NCBI GenBank assembly: GCA_964389575.1
Contig: CAYMFF010000005.1
Coordinates: 1-64,000, forward strand
From: JAGNRR01 sp964389575
Lineage (GTDB): Bacteria; Bacteroidota; Bacteroidia; Chitinophagales; Chitinophagaceae
DNA length: 64,000 nt
Direction: 5' to 3'
The translations under genes were made by a program, and so were the position numbers. How positions within the stretch are numbered: the first letter of the stretch is position 1; the number at the start of each line of letters is the position of its first letter. A model generated the notes under the pieces. The model saw only the letters and a program-made list of their open reading frames with translations. It was not told the origin of the DNA and made no database searches. This document shows, piece after piece, positions 8,372 to 17,713 of the stretch.

Positions 8372-9160
8372 TTAAAGTAAGTAAAAACAAGTGAATACAA
8401 ATACCCAAACTAAATCTACAAAGTGCCAATACAATCCGGCTTTCTCAATAGTCTCGTAATGCCCTCTTTTTTCAAAAGCACCATTAATTGTCATTACTAA
8501 TATGATAATATTTATTACTACTCCAGAGAATACATGGAAACCATGAAATCCGGTAATCGTAAAAAAGAAATTAAAGAATTTGTGGGCCGAATCTGCTCCT
8601 TCTACAACTGGAATAGTTGCCGCTGCACCAGCATCCGTAGTCGTTACCAACTCTGTAAACGCGCCATGCTTAAAGAAATGTTCAATTTCGCTCAATGCTA
8701 CTTCACCTCTAAATGAACCCCACCAGCCACCTTCGTGAAGCAGATGTTGCCACTCATAAGCTTGACAGCTTAAGAAAGCAATCCCGCCGAGTATTGTCCA
8801 AATCATCCATTTTACAACACCTTTCTTATCTCTGCAGTGTCCAGCATGCACGGCTAATACCATAGTTACTGAGCTTAAGATTAGAATGAACGTCATTAAA
8901 CTTACAAACATTAAAGGCCATCCTTCACTACCAGGAGCTTTTACATCTTGGAAAATCGGGAAGGACCAAAATACGGCATTTGGATCTGGCCATATATTAC
9001 TAAAGAAACGAGTGGTACCATACGATATCAAAAATGCTCCAAATGTAAAAGCATCTGACATCAAGAAAAACCACATCATCATTTTACCATAGCTAATATC
9101 GAATGGGCTTTCGCCTCCCATCCATTTATTTCTTTTATTTGCAACTGCTGCTGTACTCAT
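8372..9160 (-). CDS. coxC: cytochrome c oxidase subunit III
   Basis: The 262-residue protein has several membrane helices and the subunit III signature near its end (FTITGFHGFHVFSG ... AGLYWHFVDLVWVFVFTCFYLL), where the conserved His and Glu/Asp residues sit. Subunit III supports proton uptake and stability of the inner-membrane oxidase. It is one of two adjacent subunit III-like genes; this is the longer copy and has an extra loop of about 35 residues around 150-190 between helices. Start ATG, 12 nt after the shorter paralogue. Confidence 0.95.
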   Translation of the reverse strand: MSTAAVANKRNKWMGGESPFDISYGKMMMWFFLMSDAFTFGAFLISYGTTRFFSNIWPDPNAVFWSFPIFQDVKAPGSEGWPLMFVSLMTFILILSSVTMVLAVHAGHCRDKKGVVKWMIWTILGGIAFLSCQAYEWQHLLHEGGWWGSFRGEVALSEIEHFFKHGAFTELVTTTDAGAAATIPVVEGADSAHKFFNFFFTITGFHGFHVFSGVVINIIILVMTINGAFEKRGHYETIEKAGLYWHFVDLVWVFVFTCFYLL

Positions 9161-9172
9161 AATATTTTTCTT

Positions 9173-9760
9173 TTATCCTTGTTGGTTGTACATTAAAAAT
9201 ATGAAGATAAATAACCACAGGGCATCTACGAAGTGCCAAAAGGTTGATGCTATTTCAATACCTCTACTGCTCGTTGGGTTTTTTCTATTTTTTCCCCAAA
9301 AAGCCAATAGGAGCATAATTACCAATGCTATAATTCCTCCCAAAACATGAATGCCATGCACAAAAGGTATCACATATGTAAACTCGCCTGCTGCATTATT
9401 TCCATTCAAGAGAATATCCATCTCATTGTACATATAAGAGAATCCACTAATCTGATAAGAGATAAATGAAGCTCCCAAAATAATCGTGGCGATTAGAAAT
9501 AATTTATAACTTCCGAAGTTCTTTTTTCGATGTGCTCTTGTAGCTAGGTAAACCGTTACACTGCTTAATAAAATCAAAGCTGTAGAAATATAAAATGCCG
9601 AAGGCAATTGAATATGATCCCAACGCCCTTGTCCTTCACGAACCATATAAGCACTAATCCAACCTGCAAACATCATAGTCATACTTCCAATGGCTATGTA
9701 CATCAACAACTTGTGCGGATGCAATTTTGGACTTTCTGTATTTACCGTCATTGTACTCAT
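9173..9760 (-). CDS. coxC: cytochrome c oxidase subunit III-like protein (short form)
   Basis: This is a five-helix heme-copper oxidase subunit III family protein of 195 residues, ending with the family's STFWHFVDALWLFIFIFL. I place the start at ATG 9760 (MSTMTVN) instead of an upstream TTG at 9778, because the ATG follows the cyoE stop after one base (TAAGATG) and avoids an 17-nt overlap. Two subunit III-type genes in tandem, a short and a long one, are usual in Bacteroidota act-cox operons. The two are clearly divergent, so this is not a recent duplication. Confidence 0.92.
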   Translation of the reverse strand: MSTMTVNTESPKLHPHKLLMYIAIGSMTMMFAGWISAYMVREGQGRWDHIQLPSAFYISTALILLSSVTVYLATRAHRKKNFGSYKLFLIATIILGASFISYQISGFSYMYNEMDILLNGNNAAGEFTYVIPFVHGIHVLGGIIALVIMLLLAFWGKNRKNPTSSRGIEIASTFWHFVDALWLFIFIFLMYNQQG

Positions 9761-9761
9761 C

Positions 9762-10667
9762 TTAAATAAATTTATCAATTAAAAAAGTGAACAGAATCAG
9801 AGGTAGGTATGCAAAAGACGCAAACATTAATTTACGCGCTTTATTATCATTATTTGCTTTGAAAAACTGAATGGCAAACCACATAAACGAAATTGCGGCT
9901 ATGCCTAAAACAATTGTTCCAACCCAGCTAGTCAATCCTAATATTTTAGGTAATACTGCCAGGGGTATTAGAATGGAAGAATAAAAAACGGTTTGAAAAG
10001 CGGTATATCTACTTTCCTTTGTAGTCTGAGGCAACATTTTCATACCAGCTTTTTTATAGTCATCATGCCCCAACCAAGCGATTGCCCAAAAATGAGGAAA
10101 CTGCCAAAAAAACTGAAATGCAAAAAGTACCCAAGCTTCCGGCATATTTATCGAACCAGTACCAGCAGCCCAACCAATAACGCACGGTAGCGACCCTGGA
10201 ATTGCTCCAACCAAAACTGAGAACGGTGTTTTCTTTTTTAGTGGTGTATATACAAAAGAGTATAAAACATAAGAAGCAAAACTTAAATAAGCTGCTATAG
10301 GTGTAAACTGAGTATATAAAATTACTGTGCCTAAAAGAAGTGTAATGATTACAAAAGCAATGGCTTCCACTCGTCCCATTCGGCCAGCTGCCAATGGTCT
10401 ATCTGCGGTGCGCTTCATTAATTGGTCTTCTTCAATTTCTAATAATTGATTCGTAGCATTTGCAGCTGCAGTTACTAATAAACCGCCTGCAAATAATAAT
10501 ACGACACTCATCAAATTAAATGCTACTTCAGGAATTATTAAATATCCAATGACACTAGAAAACACAACCAACAAAGAGAGGTTGAGTTTCATTAGCTGTT
10601 GATAGTCTTTTAGTTTTTGAACTATCTGCGCTAAAAAGTGATCTGTTATTTTTTCCTGTTGTATCAA
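9762..10667 (-). CDS. cyoE: protoheme IX farnesyltransferase (heme O synthase)
   Basis: The 301-residue membrane protein belongs to the UbiA prenyltransferase family; the first Asp/Glu-rich substrate loop is seen as NATNQLLEIEEDQLMKRT followed by ADRPLAAGR, and the second as GHDDYKKAGMKMLP. It converts heme B to heme O, the precursor of heme A for the adjacent oxidase, at the inner membrane. The frame starts with TTG at 10667, 15 nt after the coxA stop; no ATG lies earlier in frame, and the next Met (residue 26) would cut into the first helix region. Heme A synthase is not in the window. Confidence 0.93.
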   Translation of the reverse strand: MIQQEKITDHFLAQIVQKLKDYQQLMKLNLSLLVVFSSVIGYLIIPEVAFNLMSVVLLFAGGLLVTAAANATNQLLEIEEDQLMKRTADRPLAAGRMGRVEAIAFVIITLLLGTVILYTQFTPIAAYLSFASYVLYSFVYTPLKKKTPFSVLVGAIPGSLPCVIGWAAGTGSINMPEAWVLFAFQFFWQFPHFWAIAWLGHDDYKKAGMKMLPQTTKESRYTAFQTVFYSSILIPLAVLPKILGLTSWVGTIVLGIAAISFMWFAIQFFKANNDNKARKLMFASFAYLPLILFTFLIDKFI

Positions 10668-10682
10668 AATTTGTTTTCTACA

Positions 10683-12509
10683 TTAATGTGCTTCTTCACC
10701 TTCTCGTAATGGTTCGGTTTGCATAATAAAGTCCGTTCCATCTTTTTCGTTTGGTCTAAAATCATAAGCCCAACGGTGTACTTCAGGAATTGGTCCTTGC
10801 CAGTTTCCGTGACCTGGGTCTGCTGCAGTGGTCCACTCCAAAGTAGTAGAACCCCATGGGTTTGGTTTATCACCTTCTACTTTTTTACCTTTCCAAATAC
10901 TTACAAAATAATTGAACACAAACAATAATTGGGCAAAGAATACAATAATCGCAGCGATTGAAATCATTTTATTCAAATCACCAAATTGGCTAAAACTCTG
11001 CCAACTACTGAAATCATAATATCTACGTGGCATACCCGCAACACCTTCGTAGTGCATAGGCCAGAAAATCACATACGCTCCAATAAAAGTTATGAAGAAA
11101 TGAATGTAACCCAATGTTTTATTCATCATGCGACCATACATTTTAGGGAACCAATGATACACCCCTGCAAACATTCCGAAGAAAGCCGAGATACCCATTA
11201 CAATGTGGAAGTGAGCCACTACAAAATACGTATCATGCAAGTGAATATCCAATGCAGAGTTTCCTAAGAAAATTCCTGTCAAACCACCTGAAATAAATAA
11301 TGAAACAAAACCGAGTGCAAAAAGCATTGCATTCGTAAATCGAATATTTCCTTTCCAGATAGTCACAATCCAGTTAAATACTTTTACGGCCGAGGGAATT
11401 GCAATTAAGAGCGTCAGCAAAACAAATACACCACCCAAGAACGGACTCATACCAGTTACAAACATGTGGTGGGCCCAAACTAAGAAAGCGAGTACTGTAA
11501 TTCCTAAAATAGAAATTACCATCGCAAAATATCCGAAAATCGGTTTTCGCGCATGCGTTGCCAGAATCTCTGATGCCATCCCCATGGCAGGTAACATAAT
11601 AATGTAAACCTCAGGGTGACCTAAGAACCAAAATAAATGCTGATATAAAATAGCAGAACCACCCACGTTTGGCATGGCTTGTCCGCCTATGAAAATTTCT
11701 GATAGATAAAAACTTGTACCGCCATGGCGATCAAATAATAATAAAACCGCTGCTGATAATAATACCGGGAAAGAAAGTACACCCAACACCGCTGTAAATA
11801 AGAATGCCCAAATAGTAAGAGGCAAACGCTTCATGCTCATCCCTTTGGTACGCATATTTAATATCGTTACGATATAATTCAAGCCACCCAAAAGCGAAGA
11901 CACAATAAAGAGCGCCATACTAATTAACCATAAATCCATACCGATTCCAGAACCCATAGAAGCTTCCTTCATGGCACTAAGTGGCGGATATGTTGTCCAA
12001 CCACCAGATGCAGGACCTGTATGAACAAATAAAGAACAGAACATAACTACACCGGCTATAAAGAAGAACCAATAGGAAAGCATGTTTAAAAACGGCGACG
12101 CCATATCACGTGCTCCAATTTGTAATGGGATTAAAAAATTAGAAAAGGTTCCACTTAATCCAGCAGTAAGTACAAAGAAAACAAGTACCGTACCATGAAT
12201 GGTTACTAAACCATAATACATTTCGGGATCCATTTTTCCACCTTTAGCCCAATCGCCTAAAAAAGCAGATAATACTTGGAAAGTGTCTTCAGGGAAACCT
12301 AATTGTAATCTAAAAAATACAGACATTAACCCTCCGGCTATTGCCCAAAACATCCCTGTAATCAAAAACTGACGAGAGATGATTTTATGGTCCATGCTGA
12401 ACACATACTTATTAAAAAAGTGTTGCTTGTGCTCTTCATGATGATGATCACCGTGGTGATCATGGTGTGCTTCGTGCTCGTGTCCTGCGTTATGCGTCTC
12501 AGTGCTCAT
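10683..12509 (-). CDS. coxA: cytochrome c oxidase subunit I
   Basis: The 608-residue catalytic subunit has the heme-copper oxidase hallmarks: TIHGTVLVFFVLT with the low-spin heme His, the GHPEVYIIMLPAMG motif with the cross-linked His-Tyr of Cu-B, the HH pair in AHHMFVTGM, and DTYFVVAHFHIVMG with the two axial His residues. It reduces O2 to water and pumps protons in the inner membrane. The N-terminus carries an unusual His-rich stretch (about residues 5-30). It belongs to the act-cox operon, between coxB and cyoE. Confidence 0.98.
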   Translation of the reverse strand: MSTETHNAGHEHEAHHDHHGDHHHEEHKQHFFNKYVFSMDHKIISRQFLITGMFWAIAGGLMSVFFRLQLGFPEDTFQVLSAFLGDWAKGGKMDPEMYYGLVTIHGTVLVFFVLTAGLSGTFSNFLIPLQIGARDMASPFLNMLSYWFFFIAGVVMFCSLFVHTGPASGGWTTYPPLSAMKEASMGSGIGMDLWLISMALFIVSSLLGGLNYIVTILNMRTKGMSMKRLPLTIWAFLFTAVLGVLSFPVLLSAAVLLLFDRHGGTSFYLSEIFIGGQAMPNVGGSAILYQHLFWFLGHPEVYIIMLPAMGMASEILATHARKPIFGYFAMVISILGITVLAFLVWAHHMFVTGMSPFLGGVFVLLTLLIAIPSAVKVFNWIVTIWKGNIRFTNAMLFALGFVSLFISGGLTGIFLGNSALDIHLHDTYFVVAHFHIVMGISAFFGMFAGVYHWFPKMYGRMMNKTLGYIHFFITFIGAYVIFWPMHYEGVAGMPRRYYDFSSWQSFSQFGDLNKMISIAAIIVFFAQLLFVFNYFVSIWKGKKVEGDKPNPWGSTTLEWTTAADPGHGNWQGPIPEVHRWAYDFRPNEKDGTDFIMQTEPLREGEEAH

Positions 12510-12544
12510 TGCAATTATTTTTTATCTCTTAATTATTATTACCC

Positions 12545-13624
12545 TTAGTTATTCTCGTTCATCGTTACGGTTTCCATAGAACCCTCCTCGCTCGTTTCTG
12601 CCTCTTCTACTGCATCCTCATCTTTCTTAAACTCATCAGGATGTCCTTGTTCGTAATAAGAAGTTTGCTCGGCTAACCATTTATCATGTTCTTTTTGCGT
12701 CTGCACATAAACTAATGCCTTCATACTATAATGTCCTTTACCGCACATTTGATCACAAGAAAGTTCATATACAAATTCTGGATTCTTTGTCAGAATTTTC
12801 ATTGAATCTGAAGTTATTGTTGGAGTAAACCACATACGAGTTGTAATACCCGGTACAGCATCCATTTTCATTCTGAAATGAGATAATCCAACATCATGAA
12901 TTACATCACGCGAACCAATAATTAGCTCTACTGGCCTTCCTACTACTAGTCTTAATTCTCCCGTAGGAATTACAATATCATCCATACAAGCTTTGTCCTT
13001 CCAATCCAATCCAAGGATATTATTTTGCTCATTGATATTTTTAAAATATTTTTTCCCAATCACACCATCTTTACCCGGGTAACGAGTAATCCAGTTAAAC
13101 TGTTTTCCAATGATTTCTATGATTTGTTTATCCTTTCCTGGAGGTACAGGATTAGTCATAGTGAACCAAGCCTTTAAACCAAATGCTACTAATATCGCCA
13201 TAGCCAGTGCTGGTACTGTAGTCCAAATCATTTCTAATTTATTACTATGCGCAAAGAACACGGGTTTGTTTTTTCCGTTATCTCTGTATTTAAAAGCAAA
13301 GTAAAAAGTAAGGAACTGAGTAATCACAAAAACGATTCCTGTTACTATTAAAGTAATAAAGAACATTCGGTCGTATTCTTCACCATGATCAGAAGCTGCT
13401 ATCAACATGTCTTCTATTAATGGCATCATATAAACATGCGTTGCATAAAAACCTACAAACAGCACAATAAATACGCCAAGCATTGAATAACCCAACCATT
13501 TATTTCGTTTAAGATCAAACTCTTTCTCACCCTGAAGGGTTGCCATTATTTCACTAGAGCGACCTAGTTGGTATAATACCAAAAAGATGAGCGCAACGAG
13601 TACAATTAATAATAAACCTGACAT
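12545..13624 (-). CDS. coxB: cytochrome c oxidase subunit II
   Basis: The 359-residue protein has N-terminal membrane helices (about 4-22, 45-70 and further ones near 90 and 145) and a periplasmic cupredoxin domain. The Cu-A site is intact: a His in SRDVIHDVGL upstream, and CDQMCGKGHYSM (about residues 285-297) with two Cys, His and Met. It accepts electrons from cytochrome c or directly from the Act complex. The acidic C-terminal tail (DEDAVEEAETSEEGS) is extra. It directly follows actF (20 nt), as in other Act-linked oxidases. Confidence 0.97.
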   Translation of the reverse strand: MSGLLLIVLVALIFLVLYQLGRSSEIMATLQGEKEFDLKRNKWLGYSMLGVFIVLFVGFYATHVYMMPLIEDMLIAASDHGEEYDRMFFITLIVTGIVFVITQFLTFYFAFKYRDNGKNKPVFFAHSNKLEMIWTTVPALAMAILVAFGLKAWFTMTNPVPPGKDKQIIEIIGKQFNWITRYPGKDGVIGKKYFKNINEQNNILGLDWKDKACMDDIVIPTGELRLVVGRPVELIIGSRDVIHDVGLSHFRMKMDAVPGITTRMWFTPTITSDSMKILTKNPEFVYELSCDQMCGKGHYSMKALVYVQTQKEHDKWLAEQTSYYEQGHPDEFKKDEDAVEEAETSEEGSMETVTMNENN

Positions 13625-13644
13625 ATTCTTCTATTTAATTTTAA

Positions 13645-14862
13645 TTAGCTTACGTGTATTACAGTTTCTTTCAAGTATGGGTGGTTTTCGGGTATTTGAG
13701 GTAGTGTGCTTAATTTACGACTCACAAGGAAAATAACCAAACCTACAAAGCCACATGCCAATCCAATTTCATACCAACTGAAATGCCATTCTTCACCAAC
13801 GGTTCCGGGCATTACTATTTGATAAAAATCAATCCAATGACCAAACAATATAATTATCGCTACTAGACTCACTACGAAATAGTTTCTCTTCGCTGGAGCA
13901 GACATTAATATCAGCAAAGGTGTAACAAAATTCAGCACAAGGTTCAACCAGAAAAAGAACGAATAAGGTCCGTGCATTCTGATTTTAAAATAAACCGTTT
14001 CCTCAGGAATATTTGCATACCAAATCAACATAAATTGTGAGAACCACAAATACGTCCAAAAGATAGTAAACGCAAACATGAACTTACCGACATCGTGTAC
14101 GTGCTCATCCGTTACTAATTCTAAATTGCCATGACGCTTGGTATATAATATCCAAAGCATAATCATACTCATTCCACTTACAAAAGAACTTGCAAATGTG
14201 TACCAGCTAAACATCGTTGAGAACCAATGCGCATCAATACTCATTAACCACAACCAAGGAATGGTAGAAGCTAATGTAATAGCAAATACAAATAAGAAAG
14301 CTGCACTATAATTAAAATTCTTCCAAAATAGTTTTACTGCTTTGTCTTTATTCTTTCCCATTTCCAACGAAATAGAACTCATTTTTTTTCCTAGCCATCC
14401 CCAAAGAAAAATCGTTAGTGCACTCCAAAATAAAAAGAATGATTTACTTAGAAAGAATTTCTTCAAGCCATTACGCCCATTCTCATAAGGAATATGCCCT
14501 TCTTCAAGCCAAGGATAGATATGATGATTATCAAAAATTATTTGGTAGCCGACCACAACAAAAACAATTATTCCCAACACCCAAACGATACTTCCGATGG
14601 CCTCTGGAATTCTTCTAAACGATACAATCCAGGCTGCTTGTGCAAGCGATGTAGCCGCCATAATGAATAAGCTGGCAACACAAATCAGTAAGAAAAAGAT
14701 ACTGTTCTGCAAAAGGCTTGCCCAAAAACGAGTGGCATCATGGTCGTTTCCGCCACCCGCTAGAAAAATTCCTCCAGCGATTAATGCCAACGCACCGATT
14801 ACCATTAATACAAGACTGACCGTCTTAGCTTTTGCTGGTATATTAAAATTTTGGTTTGTCAT
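13645..14862 (-). CDS. actF: alternative complex III membrane subunit ActF
   Basis: The 405-residue polytopic protein, with about ten helices, fits ActF, the second NrfD-like membrane subunit of alternative complex III (quinol:cytochrome c oxidoreductase). It matches by size, by position between the monoheme subunit and coxB, and by the pattern of helices with conserved Trp and His residues such as WLWLMSIDAHWFSTMFSWY. It is proposed in the family to take part in quinol-linked proton movement. Start is ATG; a 40-nt gap separates it from actE. Confidence 0.93.
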   Translation of the reverse strand: MTNQNFNIPAKAKTVSLVLMVIGALALIAGGIFLAGGGNDHDATRFWASLLQNSIFFLLICVASLFIMAATSLAQAAWIVSFRRIPEAIGSIVWVLGIIVFVVVGYQIIFDNHHIYPWLEEGHIPYENGRNGLKKFFLSKSFFLFWSALTIFLWGWLGKKMSSISLEMGKNKDKAVKLFWKNFNYSAAFLFVFAITLASTIPWLWLMSIDAHWFSTMFSWYTFASSFVSGMSMIMLWILYTKRHGNLELVTDEHVHDVGKFMFAFTIFWTYLWFSQFMLIWYANIPEETVYFKIRMHGPYSFFFWLNLVLNFVTPLLILMSAPAKRNYFVVSLVAIIILFGHWIDFYQIVMPGTVGEEWHFSWYEIGLACGFVGLVIFLVSRKLSTLPQIPENHPYLKETVIHVS

Positions 14863-14902
14863 TTCTTCCGTTTTGTTATATATATTATCTTATACTATTC
14901 TT

Positions 14903-15640
14903 TTATTCATGGTCACCTGCATGATCTTCTCCGTCATGATTTTCATGATCGTGATCTTCATCACTATGATTCGTTCCATGTGATTCATCGTCATGATGAT
15001 CCTCTTCTGCCATTGCTACCTCTTCAGCGGACTCTTCACTGATCATATTAAATGCGGCTCCTCCTTTTTCTGCTTGTACACTTTTTATGTAGGCAATTAC
15101 TTGCCAGCGTTGTTTTGAATCCAGCTGACTAGAATAAGCTCCCATCATGTTTTTTCCATACATAATCGCGTGGTAAATTTTTCCTGCAGAAAAATTCAAA
15201 TACTTTCCACCAATTAAATTTGCTGGAGCAGCTGCATATTTATCACTAGTATACAATGGACCTTGACCATCTAATTTTTCACCATGACAAATTCCACAAT
15301 GAATCAAGTATAATCGCTCACCTTGCTCCATGTCTTTAGCGTATAAAGTATAAGGATTTGTCAATGCTTTAGCTGCTGTTGTATCCTCTTCACTTATATG
15401 AGTAGGCAACCCTTGCTCTCTTGCAATTGTGTTTTTTACAGGCATCTTATTAAAACGTACGGTGCCTTTTTCTAAACCAATGTTTAGCACACTATCCGTT
15501 CCATTATAATAATCATAGGCTCTTGAATACGTCATATCCGGAGCATATATCTTACCTGGATTTCTGCGGTAGTCTTTGCCACAAGACGTAACCACCAAAG
15601 CGCCTACTACAAATATTAATATGAAATGTATCTTCTTCAT
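14903..15640 (-). CDS. actE: alternative complex III monoheme cytochrome c ActE
   Basis: The 245-residue product is a lipoprotein (lipobox VVTSC, Cys20) with a single c-type heme site CGICH at 115-119 and a downstream Met region (GKNMMGAYSSQL) for the axial ligand. It is the periplasmic electron exit of the Act complex. The last 35 residues are almost only His, Asp, Glu and Ser, an appended metal-binding-like tail. Its ATG overlaps the actD stop by one base (TAATG), so translation is coupled. Confidence 0.95.
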   Translation of the reverse strand: MKKIHFILIFVVGALVVTSCGKDYRRNPGKIYAPDMTYSRAYDYYNGTDSVLNIGLEKGTVRFNKMPVKNTIAREQGLPTHISEEDTTAAKALTNPYTLYAKDMEQGERLYLIHCGICHGEKLDGQGPLYTSDKYAAAPANLIGGKYLNFSAGKIYHAIMYGKNMMGAYSSQLDSKQRWQVIAYIKSVQAEKGGAAFNMISEESAEEVAMAEEDHHDDESHGTNHSDEDHDHENHDGEDHAGDHE

Positions 15641-16236
15641 TATATTACTTCTTGTGTTTGAATACTATTTAATTCTTGATAATCTTCTTTGTCATTCCAC
15701 CAGCCATACCACCAGCCTTCTTCTGCTATTTGAACATCAGTATGCTCTGCACCGGTTGTTTTCATAAAACCTTCTACAGCTCCAGCATTACTATCGTTTA
15801 CCTCGATAGCCATGACAAATTTATCATCTGTTTGACGTGGGTTAAAAATGTGCTTTTTTACGCCCGGCATAACTTGACATAAATAACAAAATGTCAAAAC
15901 CATTCCAACTGCTGCAAATAAAACCGTTAACTCAAATGTGATAGGAATAAAAGCGGGTAGTGGAAAATGTGGCTTACCACCAAAATTCTGTGGCCACCAA
16001 GTTGTGAAAATAGCTCCCATAAAACCAAGGGCTGTACAAGTTCCGGTTAATCCATAAATAAAACCAGCTACATGTAAATCACTTACTTTATAACCCAATG
16101 CTTCATCCAAACCATGCACCGCAAAAGGCGTATACACATCGTGTATTTTGTACCCTTCGCCTCGTGTTTTTTTCACCGCGTCAAATAATACAGCTTCGTC
16201 ACTGTATATTGCGGTTGCGAATTTTTTTATTGCCAT
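15640..16236 (-). CDS. actD: alternative complex III subunit ActD (DUF3341)
   Basis: The 198-residue protein has two central membrane helices (about 60-82 and 98-120) between soluble ends and the family features VYTPFAVHGLDEALG and PHFPLPAFIPITFE. This is the DUF3341 subunit of alternative complex III, a small structural membrane subunit. It overlaps actE by one base and follows actC after 31 nt, in the standard act order. Confidence 0.95.
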   Translation of the reverse strand: MAIKKFATAIYSDEAVLFDAVKKTRGEGYKIHDVYTPFAVHGLDEALGYKVSDLHVAGFIYGLTGTCTALGFMGAIFTTWWPQNFGGKPHFPLPAFIPITFELTVLFAAVGMVLTFCYLCQVMPGVKKHIFNPRQTDDKFVMAIEVNDSNAGAVEGFMKTTGAEHTDVQIAEEGWWYGWWNDKEDYQELNSIQTQEVI

Positions 16237-16267
16237 TGTTTTCTCTTTTAATTATTTATTATTCTAA

Positions 16268-17698
16268 TTAATGATGATGTGCTTGTTCTTCAATAAATGA
16301 TTCTTCACTTTGCTCATCAATGGGTTTCATTTCTTCTTTATACTTATCGCCACTCGTTTTCAATATAAACTTAATCTCTGCAATTGCAATTACTGGGAAG
16401 TACTTCGCGAATAGGAAGTAACAAGTAAAGAACAATCCAAACGACCCAAGATAAAATCCAATCTCTGGCCAACTGGGTGTATAATAAGACCAACTACTTG
16501 GTAAATAGTCACGGTGTAGAGACATGATAATTACAAAACGTTCAAACCACATACCAATGTTCACGATAATACTCATGAAAAAGGTGAACCAAATATTTCG
16601 TCGCAATTTCTTGAACCAGAATAATTGAGGACTTACAACATTACAAGTCATCATAGCCCAATAAGCCCACCAATAAGGACCCATTACACGAAGACGAAAT
16701 GCTTCTTGCTCCCACAATACACCAGAATAATATGCGATGAATAACTCAGTGATATAAGCAACACCTACAATAGAACCAGTAACTAAGATTACTTTATTCA
16801 TCGCTTCCAGGTGACCAATCGTAATATACTCTTCAAGCTTCAATACTTTACGCGTGATAATTAAAAGCGTTTGTACCATCGCAAAACCGGAGAATACCGC
16901 ACCCGCCACAAAGTAAGGAGGGAAAATAGTTGTGTGCCATCCAGGAATTACTGATGTAGCGAAATCAAACGATACAATAGTATGTACCGAAAGTACAAGT
17001 GGTGTACTTAATCCAGCCAATACCAACGAAAGATATTCATGACGTTGCCAGTGTTTTGCACTACCTGCCCAACCAAAAGAAGCTAGACCATATAAATTCT
17101 TTCGGAGTCCTGTTTTAGCTCGATCACGAATTGTAGCAAAATCAGGAATTAAACCTGCATACCAGAATAAAAGTGAAACCGTGAAATAGGTCGAAATAGC
17201 AAATACATCCCAAAGCAGTGGTGAAACAAAGTTTGGCCATAACGGACCTCTTGAGTTACCATAAGGCAATACGAAGAAAGCATCCCACACACGGCCCATG
17301 TGCCAAATCGGGAATTGACCTGCACACATTACCGCGAAAATTGTCATGGCCTCTGCCGCGCGATTCACACCCGTTCTCCAGCCTTGACGGAAAAGTAAAA
17401 GAATCGCAGAAATTAACGTTCCAGCGTGACCAATACCTACCCACCATACGAAGTTGGTAATGTCCCAACCCCATCCTATTGTTCTATTCAAATTCCAAAC
17501 ACCGGTACCGTACTGTACTTCCCATGCAACGCTAAACACACCAAACATAAGTAAGGAGGCGCTAATGAAAAAACCTAAATACCAAAGTTTCGTTGGCTTA
17601 TTCTCGATAGGAGCACATATATCTTCGGTAACCTGATGATAATCTTTCTTACCATCAACCAATGCTTCTCTGACGTATGATTCGTATTTTAAATGCAT
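16268..17698 (-). CDS. actC: alternative complex III membrane subunit ActC (NrfD-like)
   Basis: The 476-residue protein is a ten-helix NrfD/PsrC-like membrane subunit, recognisable by WWVGIGHAGTLISAILLLFRQGWR and SFDFATSVIPGWHTTIFPPYFVAGAVFSG. In alternative complex III it holds the quinol oxidation site and passes electrons to the Fe-S domain of ActB. Its tail ends in EEQAHHH. It lies 15 nt after actB and is the third gene of the operon. Confidence 0.96.
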   Translation of the reverse strand: MHLKYESYVREALVDGKKDYHQVTEDICAPIENKPTKLWYLGFFISASLLMFGVFSVAWEVQYGTGVWNLNRTIGWGWDITNFVWWVGIGHAGTLISAILLLFRQGWRTGVNRAAEAMTIFAVMCAGQFPIWHMGRVWDAFFVLPYGNSRGPLWPNFVSPLLWDVFAISTYFTVSLLFWYAGLIPDFATIRDRAKTGLRKNLYGLASFGWAGSAKHWQRHEYLSLVLAGLSTPLVLSVHTIVSFDFATSVIPGWHTTIFPPYFVAGAVFSGFAMVQTLLIITRKVLKLEEYITIGHLEAMNKVILVTGSIVGVAYITELFIAYYSGVLWEQEAFRLRVMGPYWWAYWAMMTCNVVSPQLFWFKKLRRNIWFTFFMSIIVNIGMWFERFVIIMSLHRDYLPSSWSYYTPSWPEIGFYLGSFGLFFTCYFLFAKYFPVIAIAEIKFILKTSGDKYKEEMKPIDEQSEESFIEEQAHHH

Positions 17699-17713
17699 TT
17701 TTTTCTTAAGGTT

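Noticed and set aside
8372..9760. Recent duplication of coxC
   Set aside because: The two subunit III genes differ strongly in length and sequence, and both forms are normal in Bacteroidota act-cox operons.
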